DNA from: Litorimonas sp965205225
GTDB lineage: Bacteria > Pseudomonadota > Alphaproteobacteria > Caulobacterales > Maricaulaceae
Reading direction: 5' to 3'
DNA: 64,000 bases
Assembly: GCA_965205225.1 (NCBI GenBank)
Contig: CBDBFZ010000002.1
Span: 1-64,000, forward strand
Position numbers and translations under genes: made by a program. Under the pieces are notes generated by a model, which worked only from the letters and a program-made list of their open reading frames with translations, was not told the DNA's origin and made no database searches. Shown here in pieces: positions 7,518 through 16,655 of this stretch (positions within the stretch are counted from its first letter, which is position 1; each line of letters starts with the position of its first letter).

Positions 7518-10271
7518 ATGACCAAGTCATCCACCTTGGAGCGCCAGTTACTGCTCGGCGTTGCCTCAGTCGCCATGCTTCTATCTGCAACTCCTGTTCA
7601 TGCGCAGGCCGTTGGAGATGAAGATGTCGATGAAGATGTCGTTATTGCTACGGGCATTCGCCAGTCCATTCAGAAAAGTCTGGATCTTAAACGCAAAAGT
7701 TCATCCATCATTGAAGCCATTACCGCCGAAGATATCGGTAAGCTTCCCGATGTCTCCATCGCCGACTCACTTGCGCGCCTGCCGGGCGTCACCGCCCAGC
7801 GCGTTCGAGGCCGGGCTCAGCAAATTTCCATCCGTGGCCTCGGCCCGGATTTTTCAATCGCGTTACTTAACGGCCGCGAGGTTGTCTCCGCCGGTAATAA
7901 TCGCGGCATTGAATTTGACGTCTTTCCGTCCGAGCTGATCGCCCAAGGTGTTGTCTACAAAACCCCCGATGCGCGCCTGGCCACAACTGGCGTCGCCGGT
8001 GCCGTCGATCTTCGCACCGTAAAGCCGCTGAACTATAAGAGTGCACAATTCAACGTGTCCGGCAAATATGTTATCAATGACAATGGCCGACTGAACCCAG
8101 ACTTTCCTGATCAGGGCTATCGCCTCTTCGGGTCATATATCGATCAGAACGAAGCTGGTACGCTGGGCTGGGCCATCGGCATCACCAACCAGTCGAACCC
8201 GACACAGTATATTTCGCGCGAGCTGAAAACGAACCAGTTTCAGACAGGACAATTGGCAGACGGCACCTATTACGCCGCCGACAACCCGCGGTCCGGTGTT
8301 ACGTCTCGCGACTTTGAACGCACATCCGTTGCAGGTACGCTGCAGTTCGAACCTGATGAAACCTTCGCCTTCACGGTCGACGGCTTCTATTCCGATTTCG
8401 AAGATACCGGCATCTTCCGGGGCGTCGAAACGCCCATCGCGGACTGGTCTGGTGCACAGCTCACCAATTCGTCTGGATCGGGTGATTTCGTCAACTCCGC
8501 CACTTACGCGCCCGTCGGCGCTATTCTCCGGACAGATACAGAAGGTGCGACAGCCGAAATCTATGCCATTGGCGCAAACCTTTCGGCCAGTCTGAGTGAG
8601 CGTCTTCGCTTCACCATTGATGCCTCGACCTCCGGCGTCGACAAGAGCGACATCGATTATGAAAGCTATGCCGGTACCGGCCCGAGCATTCTGTTCGGTC
8701 CTGCCTCTGCAGACCCATCACTGCGTGGATCACTGACATATACGACACCGACTGACGGCACCTATTCGGTCGACAGCTCGATCAACTATTCCGATCCCGA
8801 CAATATCGTTCTGACCGATCCGGGCGGTTGGGGTCAAGCGGGCTTCATCAAGGAACCACAGATCGACGACCAGCTGACCCAGATCCGTCTGGAAGCTGAA
8901 TATGAGACTGGTCTGAGCTTCATTGACGGCATTTCTGCAGGCGTGATCTACACGGATCGTCAGAAAAACTTCGATTCCAACGAAGCTTTCCTGCGAGAAG
9001 GCAATGGTTTCGTGAACGGTGTTGCGGGCATCCCGAACTTTCTGGGCGTGACGAATACCGGGTCTCTGAACTTCCCGATTGCCGTCTATGATCCATCTGA
9101 TCTGATCAATAACGGCACCTATCTCTATGATCCGACTGCAGGTGTGCAGTGGAGCGTCGATGAGAAAATTCTCACGCCCTATGTCTATGTCGAAATCGAC
9201 GCGAACCTTGGCGACATGCCGGTTCTCGGTAACATCGGCGCACAATATGCGGATGTCGAACAGTCCTCTTCCATTTCGGGCGGCGTTATTGAAGATAGCT
9301 ATGGCGACTTCCTGCCCAGTGCCAACCTGTCGATTGAGGTCATGGATCAGACCTTCCTGCGCCTCGGCGCAGCGAAATCCGTCACGCGTCCCCGCATGGA
9401 TCAGCTCCGAGCGTCCGGTGCCCTGACGCTGAATTCGATAACTTGTCCGGATACGAATGGAGACGGGATTGCCGATACGGTTGTAACGGTCTTCTTCAAT
9501 CCGGCCCAGAACCAGGTCTGTTTCGGGATCAGCGGCGGCAACCCGTTCCTGCGGCCTTACAAGTCGACATCACTGGATGCAGCCATTGAGAAATATTTCT
9601 CCGAAGGCGGCGCGATTACACTGGCGGTCTTCAACAAGGATGTGGACGACTACATCGTCAATGACTTCCAGTTGATCGATGGCGGCGCGGCCGTGGCTCC
9701 ATTCCTGACTGGCACGGCGGCATCGACCGAAGGCACGTCTCTGATCGGACTGAGTGGTCCGGTGAACGCCGAATCCGCAAACCTGAAAGGCTTTGAGTTT
9801 GCGCTGCGGCTTCCACTGGAAGACGTCTTCGCTCCGCTTGAAGGGTTCGGCCTGAACGCAGCCTACACCTATACCGATAATGAGCTTGACTTCCAAGACC
9901 AGACGATTGCCATTCCGGGCTACTCGAAAGAGACTTTCTCTGGAGAAGTCTATTATGAGCAAAGCGGCTGGCGCGCCCGTGTCAATACGCGTTACCGCTC
10001 TGGCTTCCTGGCGGAAATCCAGGAGTTTGATGGATCTCTGAACGGTCAACAGGCCCTGTCCGAATTCATCGTCGATGCGCAGCTCGGCTACGAATTCCAG
10101 GACGGTGCCCTGGAAGGTTTCTCAGTCAATCTGGAAGCTTACAACCTCACAAATGAACCCTTCCGGACCGAAAACGATCTCGACGGAAACGGTCCAAGCA
10201 CAGCGACTTTCGTATCCCGCCATGAGGATTATGGCCGGACCTTCAATATTACGCTGGCCAAAAAGTTCTAG
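7518..10271 (+). CDS. TonB-dependent receptor, Caulobacter type (alpha-glucan uptake)
   Basis: This 917-residue outer-membrane receptor has a signal peptide (residues 1-28, ending PVHAQA). A TonB-box-like acidic segment and the plug domain follow (SIIEAITAEDIGKLPDVSIA, then LPGVTAQRV and ISIRGLGPDF). A 22-strand barrel ends in the aromatic YGRTFNITLAKKF, typical of outer-membrane proteins. It belongs to the long receptor subfamily common in Caulobacter and sphingomonads and would move maltodextrins into the periplasm with TonB energy. The start ATG 7518 follows GAAGGG and begins the signal peptide; an ATG 13 codons upstream does not fit one. It is the first gene of a plus-strand set with a halogenase-like gene, and a terminator follows it at once. 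Confidence 0.92.
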   Translation: MTKSSTLERQLLLGVASVAMLLSATPVHAQAVGDEDVDEDVVIATGIRQSIQKSLDLKRKSSSIIEAITAEDIGKLPDVSIADSLARLPGVTAQRVRGRAQQISIRGLGPDFSIALLNGREVVSAGNNRGIEFDVFPSELIAQGVVYKTPDARLATTGVAGAVDLRTVKPLNYKSAQFNVSGKYVINDNGRLNPDFPDQGYRLFGSYIDQNEAGTLGWAIGITNQSNPTQYISRELKTNQFQTGQLADGTYYAADNPRSGVTSRDFERTSVAGTLQFEPDETFAFTVDGFYSDFEDTGIFRGVETPIADWSGAQLTNSSGSGDFVNSATYAPVGAILRTDTEGATAEIYAIGANLSASLSERLRFTIDASTSGVDKSDIDYESYAGTGPSILFGPASADPSLRGSLTYTTPTDGTYSVDSSINYSDPDNIVLTDPGGWGQAGFIKEPQIDDQLTQIRLEAEYETGLSFIDGISAGVIYTDRQKNFDSNEAFLREGNGFVNGVAGIPNFLGVTNTGSLNFPIAVYDPSDLINNGTYLYDPTAGVQWSVDEKILTPYVYVEIDANLGDMPVLGNIGAQYADVEQSSSISGGVIEDSYGDFLPSANLSIEVMDQTFLRLGAAKSVTRPRMDQLRASGALTLNSITCPDTNGDGIADTVVTVFFNPAQNQVCFGISGGNPFLRPYKSTSLDAAIEKYFSEGGAITLAVFNKDVDDYIVNDFQLIDGGAAVAPFLTGTAASTEGTSLIGLSGPVNAESANLKGFEFALRLPLEDVFAPLEGFGLNAAYTYTDNELDFQDQTIAIPGYSKETFSGEVYYEQSGWRARVNTRYRSGFLAEIQEFDGSLNGQQALSEFIVDAQLGYEFQDGALEGFSVNLEAYNLTNEPFRTENDLDGNGPSTATFVSRHEDYGRTFNITLAKKF

Positions 10272-10297
10272 GTCGGACGCTGTATGACGCCATTCAG

Positions 10298-10323
10298 CCC
10301 GCCGGTCATCCGGCGGGTTTTTT
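10298..10323 (+). terminator. Rho-independent terminator after the TonB receptor gene
   Basis: The stem CCCGCCGG (10298-10305) pairs with CCGGCGGG (10310-10317) around a TCAT loop and is followed by six T. It would limit read-through from the highly expressed receptor gene into the halogenase-like gene. Confidence 0.85.
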
Positions 10324-10392
10324 ATGCGTTCCTGCTGCGAACACGCCCCAACTTACTATGACATTGCCGTCTTCATCCGTTAGGAGTCTGGC

Positions 10393-11904
10393 ATGAGTGA
10401 AGCGTCACATCCGCCCGTCCAGTCCATTGTCGTCGTTGGCGGCGGAACAGCCGGATGGATTGCTGCGGCCGCGCTTGCAAAAACGCTCGGCAAAGCCGTC
10501 GACATCCGCCTGATCGAGTCTGACACCATCGGCACAGTGGGTGTCGGCGAAGCGACGATCCCGCAACTCCGTCGTCTGAACGCCATTCTCGGCATTGATG
10601 AGCATGCGTTTGTTCGCGCCACGAAAGGCTCTTTCAAGCTCGGTATTGAATTCAATAATTGGGGGCATTGGGGCGAACGCTATCTGCACACATTTGGTGA
10701 CGCCGGGATTAATCTCCAGGGCATTCCCTTTCACCATTACTGGCGCAAATATTCGGCCATGACTGAAGGATCAAACCTTTGGGACTATTCGCTGCACCAG
10801 CGCGCGGCCTACGCCCATAAATTCGGACAGGTCGAGCGTGTTGGACGAACCTCAATGACGGGGCTCGCCTATGCCTATCATTTCGACGCGACAGCTTACG
10901 CCATGTTCCTGCGTGAACTGTCAGAACCGCGCGGCGTGGTTCGAATCGAAGGCAAGGTTGTCGATGTCACTCTGGACGGTGAACGCGGGCACGTTTCCAG
11001 CGTGACACTGGAATCCGGTAAAATAGTCGAGGGCGATCTCTTTATCGATTGTACGGGCTTCCGAGCACTTCTGATCGGCGGCGCGCTGGACGTTTCCTGG
11101 CAGGATTGGAGCCATTGGCTGCCCGTCGACCGGGCAGTGACCGTCCCATGTGAACGTACAGACCCGCTCCTACCCTACACAAAAGCCACGGCGCATAGTG
11201 CGGGTTGGCAATGGCGGATCCCGTTGCAACACCGCACGGGTAATGGCCATGTCTATGTTTCCGATTTCATGTCGGATGACGAGGCAACGCAGACACTGCT
11301 CGACAATCTTGATGCACCCGCAACCGCGGATCCGCGCATTCTTCGGTTCAAAACCGGGCGCCGCGACCAGCTCTGGCACAAAAATGTCGTCAGTCTTGGT
11401 CTGGCCTCCGGCTTCCTTGAACCGCTGGAGAGCACGTCGATCCATATTATTCAGAGTAATGTGTCGCGCCTCATCGAACTTTTCCCCGACACAGGTTTTT
11501 CGGCGGCCAACATTGCCGAATATAACCGGGTCGTGACTAAGGAATATGATCTGATCCGCGATTTTCTGATTCTGCATTATGCCCGGACTGATCGCGCCGA
11601 CACGCCGTTCTGGCGTCATTGTGCTCGTATGAAAATTCCGGACAGCCTGCGGCACAAAATGAATCTATTCCGCACAACAGGTCATCTCTTTCGCGACCCG
11701 GAGGATCTGTTCCGTGAGAGCAGCTGGATGCAGGTTATGCTCGGCCAGGGGATCATACCGAAAGGCTGGCATCGCCATACCGACCAACTCAGCGATACAC
11801 AGCTCAGTCAATTCATGACCGACGTTCAGGCGATCATCGCCAAGACGGTGGACCCGCTGCCGAACCATGCCGACTTCATCGCAGCGAACTGCGCGATGGT
11901 CTGA
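10393..11904 (+). CDS. Flavin-dependent tryptophan halogenase-like protein 1
   Basis: The 503-residue protein has the FAD-binding GGGTAGW motif at residues 16-22. GVGEATIPQLRRLN and the conserved lysine region KGSFKLGIEF (about 76-85) follow, with the halogenase signature WxWxIP (GWQWRIPLQHRTGNGHVY, about 270). Known members use FADH2, chloride or bromide and oxygen to halogenate tryptophan or other substrates. Copies next to TonB receptors and glycosidases are common in Caulobacterales and Xanthomonadales, and their substrates are mostly unknown. The protein lacks a signal peptide, so it is probably cytoplasmic. It lies after the receptor terminator and converges with a second halogenase-like gene. 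The halogenase fold is sure; the reaction is not. Confidence 0.88.
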   Translation: MSEASHPPVQSIVVVGGGTAGWIAAAALAKTLGKAVDIRLIESDTIGTVGVGEATIPQLRRLNAILGIDEHAFVRATKGSFKLGIEFNNWGHWGERYLHTFGDAGINLQGIPFHHYWRKYSAMTEGSNLWDYSLHQRAAYAHKFGQVERVGRTSMTGLAYAYHFDATAYAMFLRELSEPRGVVRIEGKVVDVTLDGERGHVSSVTLESGKIVEGDLFIDCTGFRALLIGGALDVSWQDWSHWLPVDRAVTVPCERTDPLLPYTKATAHSAGWQWRIPLQHRTGNGHVYVSDFMSDDEATQTLLDNLDAPATADPRILRFKTGRRDQLWHKNVVSLGLASGFLEPLESTSIHIIQSNVSRLIELFPDTGFSAANIAEYNRVVTKEYDLIRDFLILHYARTDRADTPFWRHCARMKIPDSLRHKMNLFRTTGHLFRDPEDLFRESSWMQVMLGQGIIPKGWHRHTDQLSDTQLSQFMTDVQAIIAKTVDPLPNHADFIAANCAMV

Positions 11905-11926
11905 ACGGCTAGATCTAACACTCCGC

Positions 11927-13432
11927 TTACGCGCCGATAACCCGGCGCAGATAATCATCATGATCCGGCATAGCCGTCGCCGCTTCGGCGATGGCCTGTC
12001 GTACCTGCGCAAGACGGTCGCTGACAGGCACTTCGCCGCGCAGTTCGGACAGAACAGGCGCCCGTTCGGGCCAGATGCCCTGCCCTGTATAGACGGCAAT
12101 CCAGCTTGGATTATTGAACAATTCGCGCTCGTCCGATACAATCAGGCCGTGGCGGCGAAAATGCTCGATCTTGTGAGCAAGTGTGTCTGGGATCGGCATC
12201 GCGCGGCAATAATTCCAGAAATCTGAATCATTGCGATCCGTCGCGTGATAATGCAGAATCAGAAAATCGCGGATCCGTTCATATTCTGCCCGCGTCAGCG
12301 CATTATATTCCTGCTCTAAAAGCGAGCTCATCCCAGCATCCGGCAACATGGCGAGCAACCGCATGATGCCATACTGGATCATATGAAGTGACGTAGACTC
12401 CAGCGGTTCCATGAAACCCGCAGATAATCCGATTGCAACACAATTCTTCGACCAGATCTGTTTCCGCATTCCGGTTGTGAAGCGCAGATGTTTCGGGTCC
12501 GCTGTCGGTGCACCGTCGAGATTATCCAGCAGGGTTTGCGTGGCGTCTTCCGCTGTCTCGTAAGCCGAACAGTAGACATGACCATTGCCGGTGCGGTGCT
12601 GAAGCGGGATCCGCCATTGCCATCCCGCCCGGTACGCCGTTGAACGCGTATAGGACAGAGTTGGACCCACGGGCTCACATGGGACAGCGACAGCGCGGTC
12701 CATGGGCAGGTAATGAGACCAGTCGTCATAGCCCGCCTCCAAAGCCCCTTCAATCAGCAGCCCTCTGAATCCCGAGCAGTCGAGAAACAGGTCGCCGGAA
12801 AAGGACTGTCCATCGCCCGTGGTAACCAATGTGATGAAGCCCGTCTCAGCATGCTGATCAACCGTTTCAATCCGGCCTTCATGACGCGTAACACCGCGCG
12901 CTTCGGCATAGCCTCGTAAATATTGAGCGTATGAGATCGCATCAAAATGGTAAGCATAATCGTGTCGGGACCGGATATTGCGGCGGTCCGCCATGGGGGG
13001 TTCAAACCGCGCATCCTTCGCCGCAGCCCACGCCATGCAATAGGCATCCAGCCCATGCTCATCTCGCCCCGCCAGATGTTCGCGCATCCAATATTGGTAA
13101 AAGGGAACCCAGTCGAACTCGGCCCCATACTGTCCGAACGGATGGAAGTAGCGGTGTCCGACCCGCAACCAGTCCACAAATTCGATACCGAGTTTGTAAG
13201 AGCCCTGCGTCTCGCGGATAAACGTCGCCTCATCAATCCCGAGACGCTGGTTGAAAGTCCGGATCGGCGGGATGGTCGCCTCCCCGACGCCGACCGTCGG
13301 GATGGCCTCCGACTCGATCAGATCAATCTCAACCGAGGTGCCGATAGCATTGGCCAGCGCCGCCGCGCTCATCCAGCCAGCTGAGCCACCCCCAACGATC
13401 ACGATCCGCGACAAAGCTCGATTGGTTGACAT
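11927..13432 (-). CDS. Flavin-dependent tryptophan halogenase-like protein 2
   Basis: The 501-residue protein has GGGSAGW at the N-terminus, VGVGEATIPPIRTFNQRLGI, a lysine in TQGSYKLGIEF and the WxWxIP motif in GWQWRIPLQHRTGNGHVY. It is homologous to the neighbouring gene on the opposite strand, with which it converges 22 bp apart. ATG 13432 (MSTNRALSR) is chosen; the frame stays open for 29 more codons upstream, but these are rich in Tyr/Phe/Ile from AT-rich control DNA. It is transcribed away from the GH97 gene across a shared control region holding direct repeats. Substrate and co-operation with the first halogenase-like protein are unknown. Confidence 0.87.
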   Translation of the reverse strand: MSTNRALSRIVIVGGGSAGWMSAAALANAIGTSVEIDLIESEAIPTVGVGEATIPPIRTFNQRLGIDEATFIRETQGSYKLGIEFVDWLRVGHRYFHPFGQYGAEFDWVPFYQYWMREHLAGRDEHGLDAYCMAWAAAKDARFEPPMADRRNIRSRHDYAYHFDAISYAQYLRGYAEARGVTRHEGRIETVDQHAETGFITLVTTGDGQSFSGDLFLDCSGFRGLLIEGALEAGYDDWSHYLPMDRAVAVPCEPVGPTLSYTRSTAYRAGWQWRIPLQHRTGNGHVYCSAYETAEDATQTLLDNLDGAPTADPKHLRFTTGMRKQIWSKNCVAIGLSAGFMEPLESTSLHMIQYGIMRLLAMLPDAGMSSLLEQEYNALTRAEYERIRDFLILHYHATDRNDSDFWNYCRAMPIPDTLAHKIEHFRRHGLIVSDERELFNNPSWIAVYTGQGIWPERAPVLSELRGEVPVSDRLAQVRQAIAEAATAMPDHDDYLRRVIGA

Positions 13433-13440
13433 GCATCCTC

Positions 13441-13489
13441 GCAAATTTTGCAAAATAAAATCGTAATAAAATCGTAATAAAATCGCGAT
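13441..13489. promoter_or_regulatory. Inverted repeat plus three tandem 11-bp repeats between halogenase 2 and GH97 genes
   Basis: GCAAA-T-TTTGC (13441-13451) is an inverted repeat with the half-site seen at 861-873 and 7396-7416. It is followed by AAAATCGTAAT at 13457-13467 and again at 13468-13478, then the variant AAAATCGCGAT at 13479-13489. The 11-bp spacing is close to one helical turn, as expected for side-by-side protein binding in a divergent promoter. Confidence 0.45.
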
Positions 13490-13564
13490 TTCATTGCTTT
13501 TACTTTCCAGTTTACGCAAATTCCAGTAAAGGAATGAAAACAGAGTATCAGGGGGGAGAGTACC

Positions 13565-15709
13565 ATGTCCATGCGCTCAAAAGGTCCAATCGGTATTTGC
13601 CTGTTCACGCTCGCCGCCTGTATAGCTGAAACGTCCGTCTCGAATGAGCCGGAAACAGCCCTCACAGTTGCGGCCCCGGATGCACCATTGCAAATATTTG
13701 AGACCGCATCGGCCGCAAGCCCCGACGGTGAAATCGAATTTGTTCTTAGAAGTGAAGGCGACCTCCTTCGCTACGCTGTAGATTTCCAAGGTGAACCCGT
13801 CATCGGAAATTCACGTCTCGGTCTTCGCTTTGCAGAAACCTTCGGTCTGGATGACGATCTGGAAATCATCGGAATTGAGGAGACCGCATCGGACACGAAT
13901 TGGGAGCAGCCCTGGGGTGAGCGCCAGATCGTTCGGGATAACCATACGGAATTGCTTGTTAACCTTCGCAGAGCCGAACCAGACATTCGCGTCAATCTGC
14001 GCATTCGCGTTTTTAATGATGGTCTCGGTTTTCGCTATGAAGTGCCGGAGCAAGCCAATCTACCCGCAACCGTTTCAATTATGGATGAGCTGACTGAGTT
14101 CAATGTCGCGGTTGAGACGGATAGCTGGTGGATCCCGTCTCGCATGTATAATCGCTACGAATATCTCTATCAAAACACGCCCGTTAGCGAGATCCAGATG
14201 GTTCATACACCCGTGACCATGCGGACGGACTCTGGCGTGCACCTGTCGATTCATGAAGCCGCGCTGACCAACTATTCCGGCATGAGCCTGGAACAGGAAC
14301 GTGAAGGCGTTCTGGAAGCCAGCCTGGCCCCGCGGAGTGATGGTAGGAAAGTGGTCATAACCACACCTTTCGTCACACCGTGGCGAACGATCCAGATCGG
14401 TAATGCGGCGGTCGATCTGATCAATTCCGATCTCATTCTGAATCTTAATGAGCCGAATAAACTCGGTGATGTGTCCTATTTCGAACCGGGCAAATATGCC
14501 GGCATCTGGTGGGATCAGCATATCCGCAATGGAACATGGGGGCAGAAACAGGGCGACGTGGAAGGGCTGCACGCTGCAACCACGGAGTGGACCAAAGCCT
14601 ATATGGATTTCGCAGCCGAGAACGGCTTCAATGGCGTTCTGGTCGAAGGCTGGAATGTCGGCTGGGATGATGACTGGTTCAATAATGGCGATGTCTTTTC
14701 TTTCACCGAAACCTATGATGATTTCGACCTTGAGGCTGTCGCGGCCTACGGTGAACAAGTCGGTACGCGGCTGATCGGTCACCACGAAACGTCTGGCAAT
14801 ATCACCAACTATGAAAACCAGCTCGAAGACGCGCTTGACCTGTATCAGCAAAACGGCGTGCGAGTGATCAAGTCCGGCTATGTCGCCGATGACGGCAATC
14901 TGAAATTCGTCGATGAGACCGGCGTGCCGCGCTACGAATATCATGATAGTCAGCCGCAGGTCGCTCATCATATCAAAGTGTTGCAGCGCGCCCATGCGCA
15001 TCAGATTGCGATGAATCCGCATGAGCCCGTCAAGGATACAGGCCTGCGGCGCACTTATCCAAACTGGATCTCACGGGAAGGCGCGCGCGGCCAAGAATTC
15101 AATGCCTGGGGCGTGCCACCAAATGGCCCGGATCATGTGCCGAACCTGATCTTCACGCGGATGCTGTCGGGACCGATGGACTATACTGCGGGGGCCTTCG
15201 ATCTGCGCCCAAATGAAAAGACGGCAGTCCGGGAAGATTTCCCACGTAACAGTACCGCCTCCCGCATTGAGCATACACTCGCCAAGGAGTTGGCACTCTA
15301 TGTTGTGCTCTACTCGCCCATCCAGATGGTGATCGACAGTCCTGAAGAATATGCCAAGCGCCCAGATGCCTTCCAGTTCATCAAGGATGTGCCGACCGAT
15401 TGGGAAGACAGTATCGCACTAGACGGTGAGGTCGGCGAGTTCGTCGTCATTGCGCGTAAGGAACGCGGCGGGAAGGATTGGTATCTCGGCGCCGTAACAG
15501 ACGCGAATGCCCGTGCCGTCGAGATAGAATTGAGTTTTCTTGAAGACGGCAATTACGATGCTCAGATCTACCGGGATGGGCCGGACGCAGACTATGAAAC
15601 TGACCCTTATGATGTCCGCATAGAGAGCCGGGCCGTGATGAATGAAGATCGCCTCGTCCTTCCGCTCGCCCGCTCTGGCGGCGCGGTCATTCGGTTTAAA
15701 AAACTGTGA
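13565..15709 (+). CDS. GH97 alpha-glucosidase, SusB-like lipoprotein
   Basis: The 714-residue protein has an N-terminal lipoprotein signal (lipobox LAAC near residue 19) and an N-terminal super-sandwich domain (GEIEFVLRSEGDLLRYAVDF, LGLRFAETFGLDDDLEIIGI). A TIM barrel with GFNGVLVEGWNVGWDDDW, then KSGYVADDG and HEPVKDTGLRRTYPNWISRE (about 485), marks GH97. A C-terminal beta domain follows. GH97 enzymes such as SusB are Ca-dependent exo-acting alpha-glucosidases that release glucose from maltodextrins in the periplasm. A strong GGGGGGAG Shine-Dalgarno precedes ATG 13565. Its stop overlaps the GTG of the next gene (GTGA, 15706-15709), so the two are coupled. The inverting or retaining subclass was not resolved. 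Confidence 0.9.
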   Translation: MSMRSKGPIGICLFTLAACIAETSVSNEPETALTVAAPDAPLQIFETASAASPDGEIEFVLRSEGDLLRYAVDFQGEPVIGNSRLGLRFAETFGLDDDLEIIGIEETASDTNWEQPWGERQIVRDNHTELLVNLRRAEPDIRVNLRIRVFNDGLGFRYEVPEQANLPATVSIMDELTEFNVAVETDSWWIPSRMYNRYEYLYQNTPVSEIQMVHTPVTMRTDSGVHLSIHEAALTNYSGMSLEQEREGVLEASLAPRSDGRKVVITTPFVTPWRTIQIGNAAVDLINSDLILNLNEPNKLGDVSYFEPGKYAGIWWDQHIRNGTWGQKQGDVEGLHAATTEWTKAYMDFAAENGFNGVLVEGWNVGWDDDWFNNGDVFSFTETYDDFDLEAVAAYGEQVGTRLIGHHETSGNITNYENQLEDALDLYQQNGVRVIKSGYVADDGNLKFVDETGVPRYEYHDSQPQVAHHIKVLQRAHAHQIAMNPHEPVKDTGLRRTYPNWISREGARGQEFNAWGVPPNGPDHVPNLIFTRMLSGPMDYTAGAFDLRPNEKTAVREDFPRNSTASRIEHTLAKELALYVVLYSPIQMVIDSPEEYAKRPDAFQFIKDVPTDWEDSIALDGEVGEFVVIARKERGGKDWYLGAVTDANARAVEIELSFLEDGNYDAQIYRDGPDADYETDPYDVRIESRAVMNEDRLVLPLARSGGAVIRFKKL

Positions 15710-16655
15710 GGGCGCTAGCCGTTATCGCGCTGATTGGACTGGCCGTCTGTGTCCAACCTGAAGCTTCAGCCGTTGATACACAGGTTGATCCCACATCTGT
15801 GGCTGGCGATTATCGCGGCATCACAGGCACAGTCGAACGATTCACCGCAACGTCAGATCTGGTGACAAGTCGCGATGTGGAAGTTTGGTTGCCGCCGTCT
15901 TACCCGTCTGATTCCGATCGTCATTATCCCGTACTCTATATGCATGACGGGCAGAACCTCTACGATCCGGAGCAATCAAAATATGCCAAATGGGATTGGG
16001 GCATAGACGAAGCCCTGACCGCGCTCATTGCTGACGATCACGTACCAGAGGTCATCGTTGTTGGGATTCATAGCGACGAGGCAACACGAAACCTTGACTA
16101 TTTCCCGCAGAAAGTCGGCGCAGACCATGCCGAGGCCTTTCAACGTGATTTTGGACAGTTCGACTTGGATCAGCTAAACGCTGACAACTACCTAACCTTT
16201 CTCGTCAATGAATTGAAACCAAAAATTGACGCCACCTATCGCACTAAGCCGGAACGCGGTGACACGACCGTAATGGGCTCTTCTATGGGGGGCTGATCTC
16301 ACTCTATGCAATCAGCGAATATCCAGAAATCTTCGGCAAGGCAGGGATGGTCTCCACCCACTTCCCGCTCGGCGGCAGCGCTCTGGTCGACTATTTCGTC
16401 GACCGTCTCCCCGACCCGCAAACGCACAGGCTCTATTTCGATTTTGGAACTGAGACGCTTGATCATAATTATGAAGGTTATCAGGACCGAATGGACGGCG
16501 CGATGATGACCGCTGGATATAAGGCTGGCGATAATTGGACGACGCGCAAATTCCAAGATCATGACCATTCGGAACGCGCCTGGCGCAACCGGGTCCATGT
16601 ACCGCTGCAATTCCTGCTCGCGGGCGAGGATGTAGACGGCGGAGAAAGACGATAA
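15706..16655 (+). pseudogene. Secreted alpha/beta-hydrolase esterase (PF00756-like), frameshifted
   Basis: The first 196 codons (GTG 15706) carry a signal peptide and an esterase-D-like fold (VEVWLPPSYPSDSDRHYPVL, MHDGQNLYDP). They run into a stop right after the nucleophile elbow GSSMGG. The frame continues in another phase: LISLYAISEYPEIF and GKAGMVSTHFPLGG, then HDHSERAWRNRVHVPLQFLL (with the catalytic His) to the TAA at 16653-16655. The break lies in a run of six G (about 16286-16291); one more G restores a single ORF of about 315 residues. The family includes enterochelin esterase and carbohydrate esterases, and here it would deacylate sugars for the glucan locus. It is a genuine frameshift or a homopolymer error. 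Confidence 0.8.

Noticed and set aside
14075..15022. 315-codon minus-strand ORF within the GH97 gene
   Set aside because: Antisense shadow; the GH97 frame is complete and conserved on the other strand.
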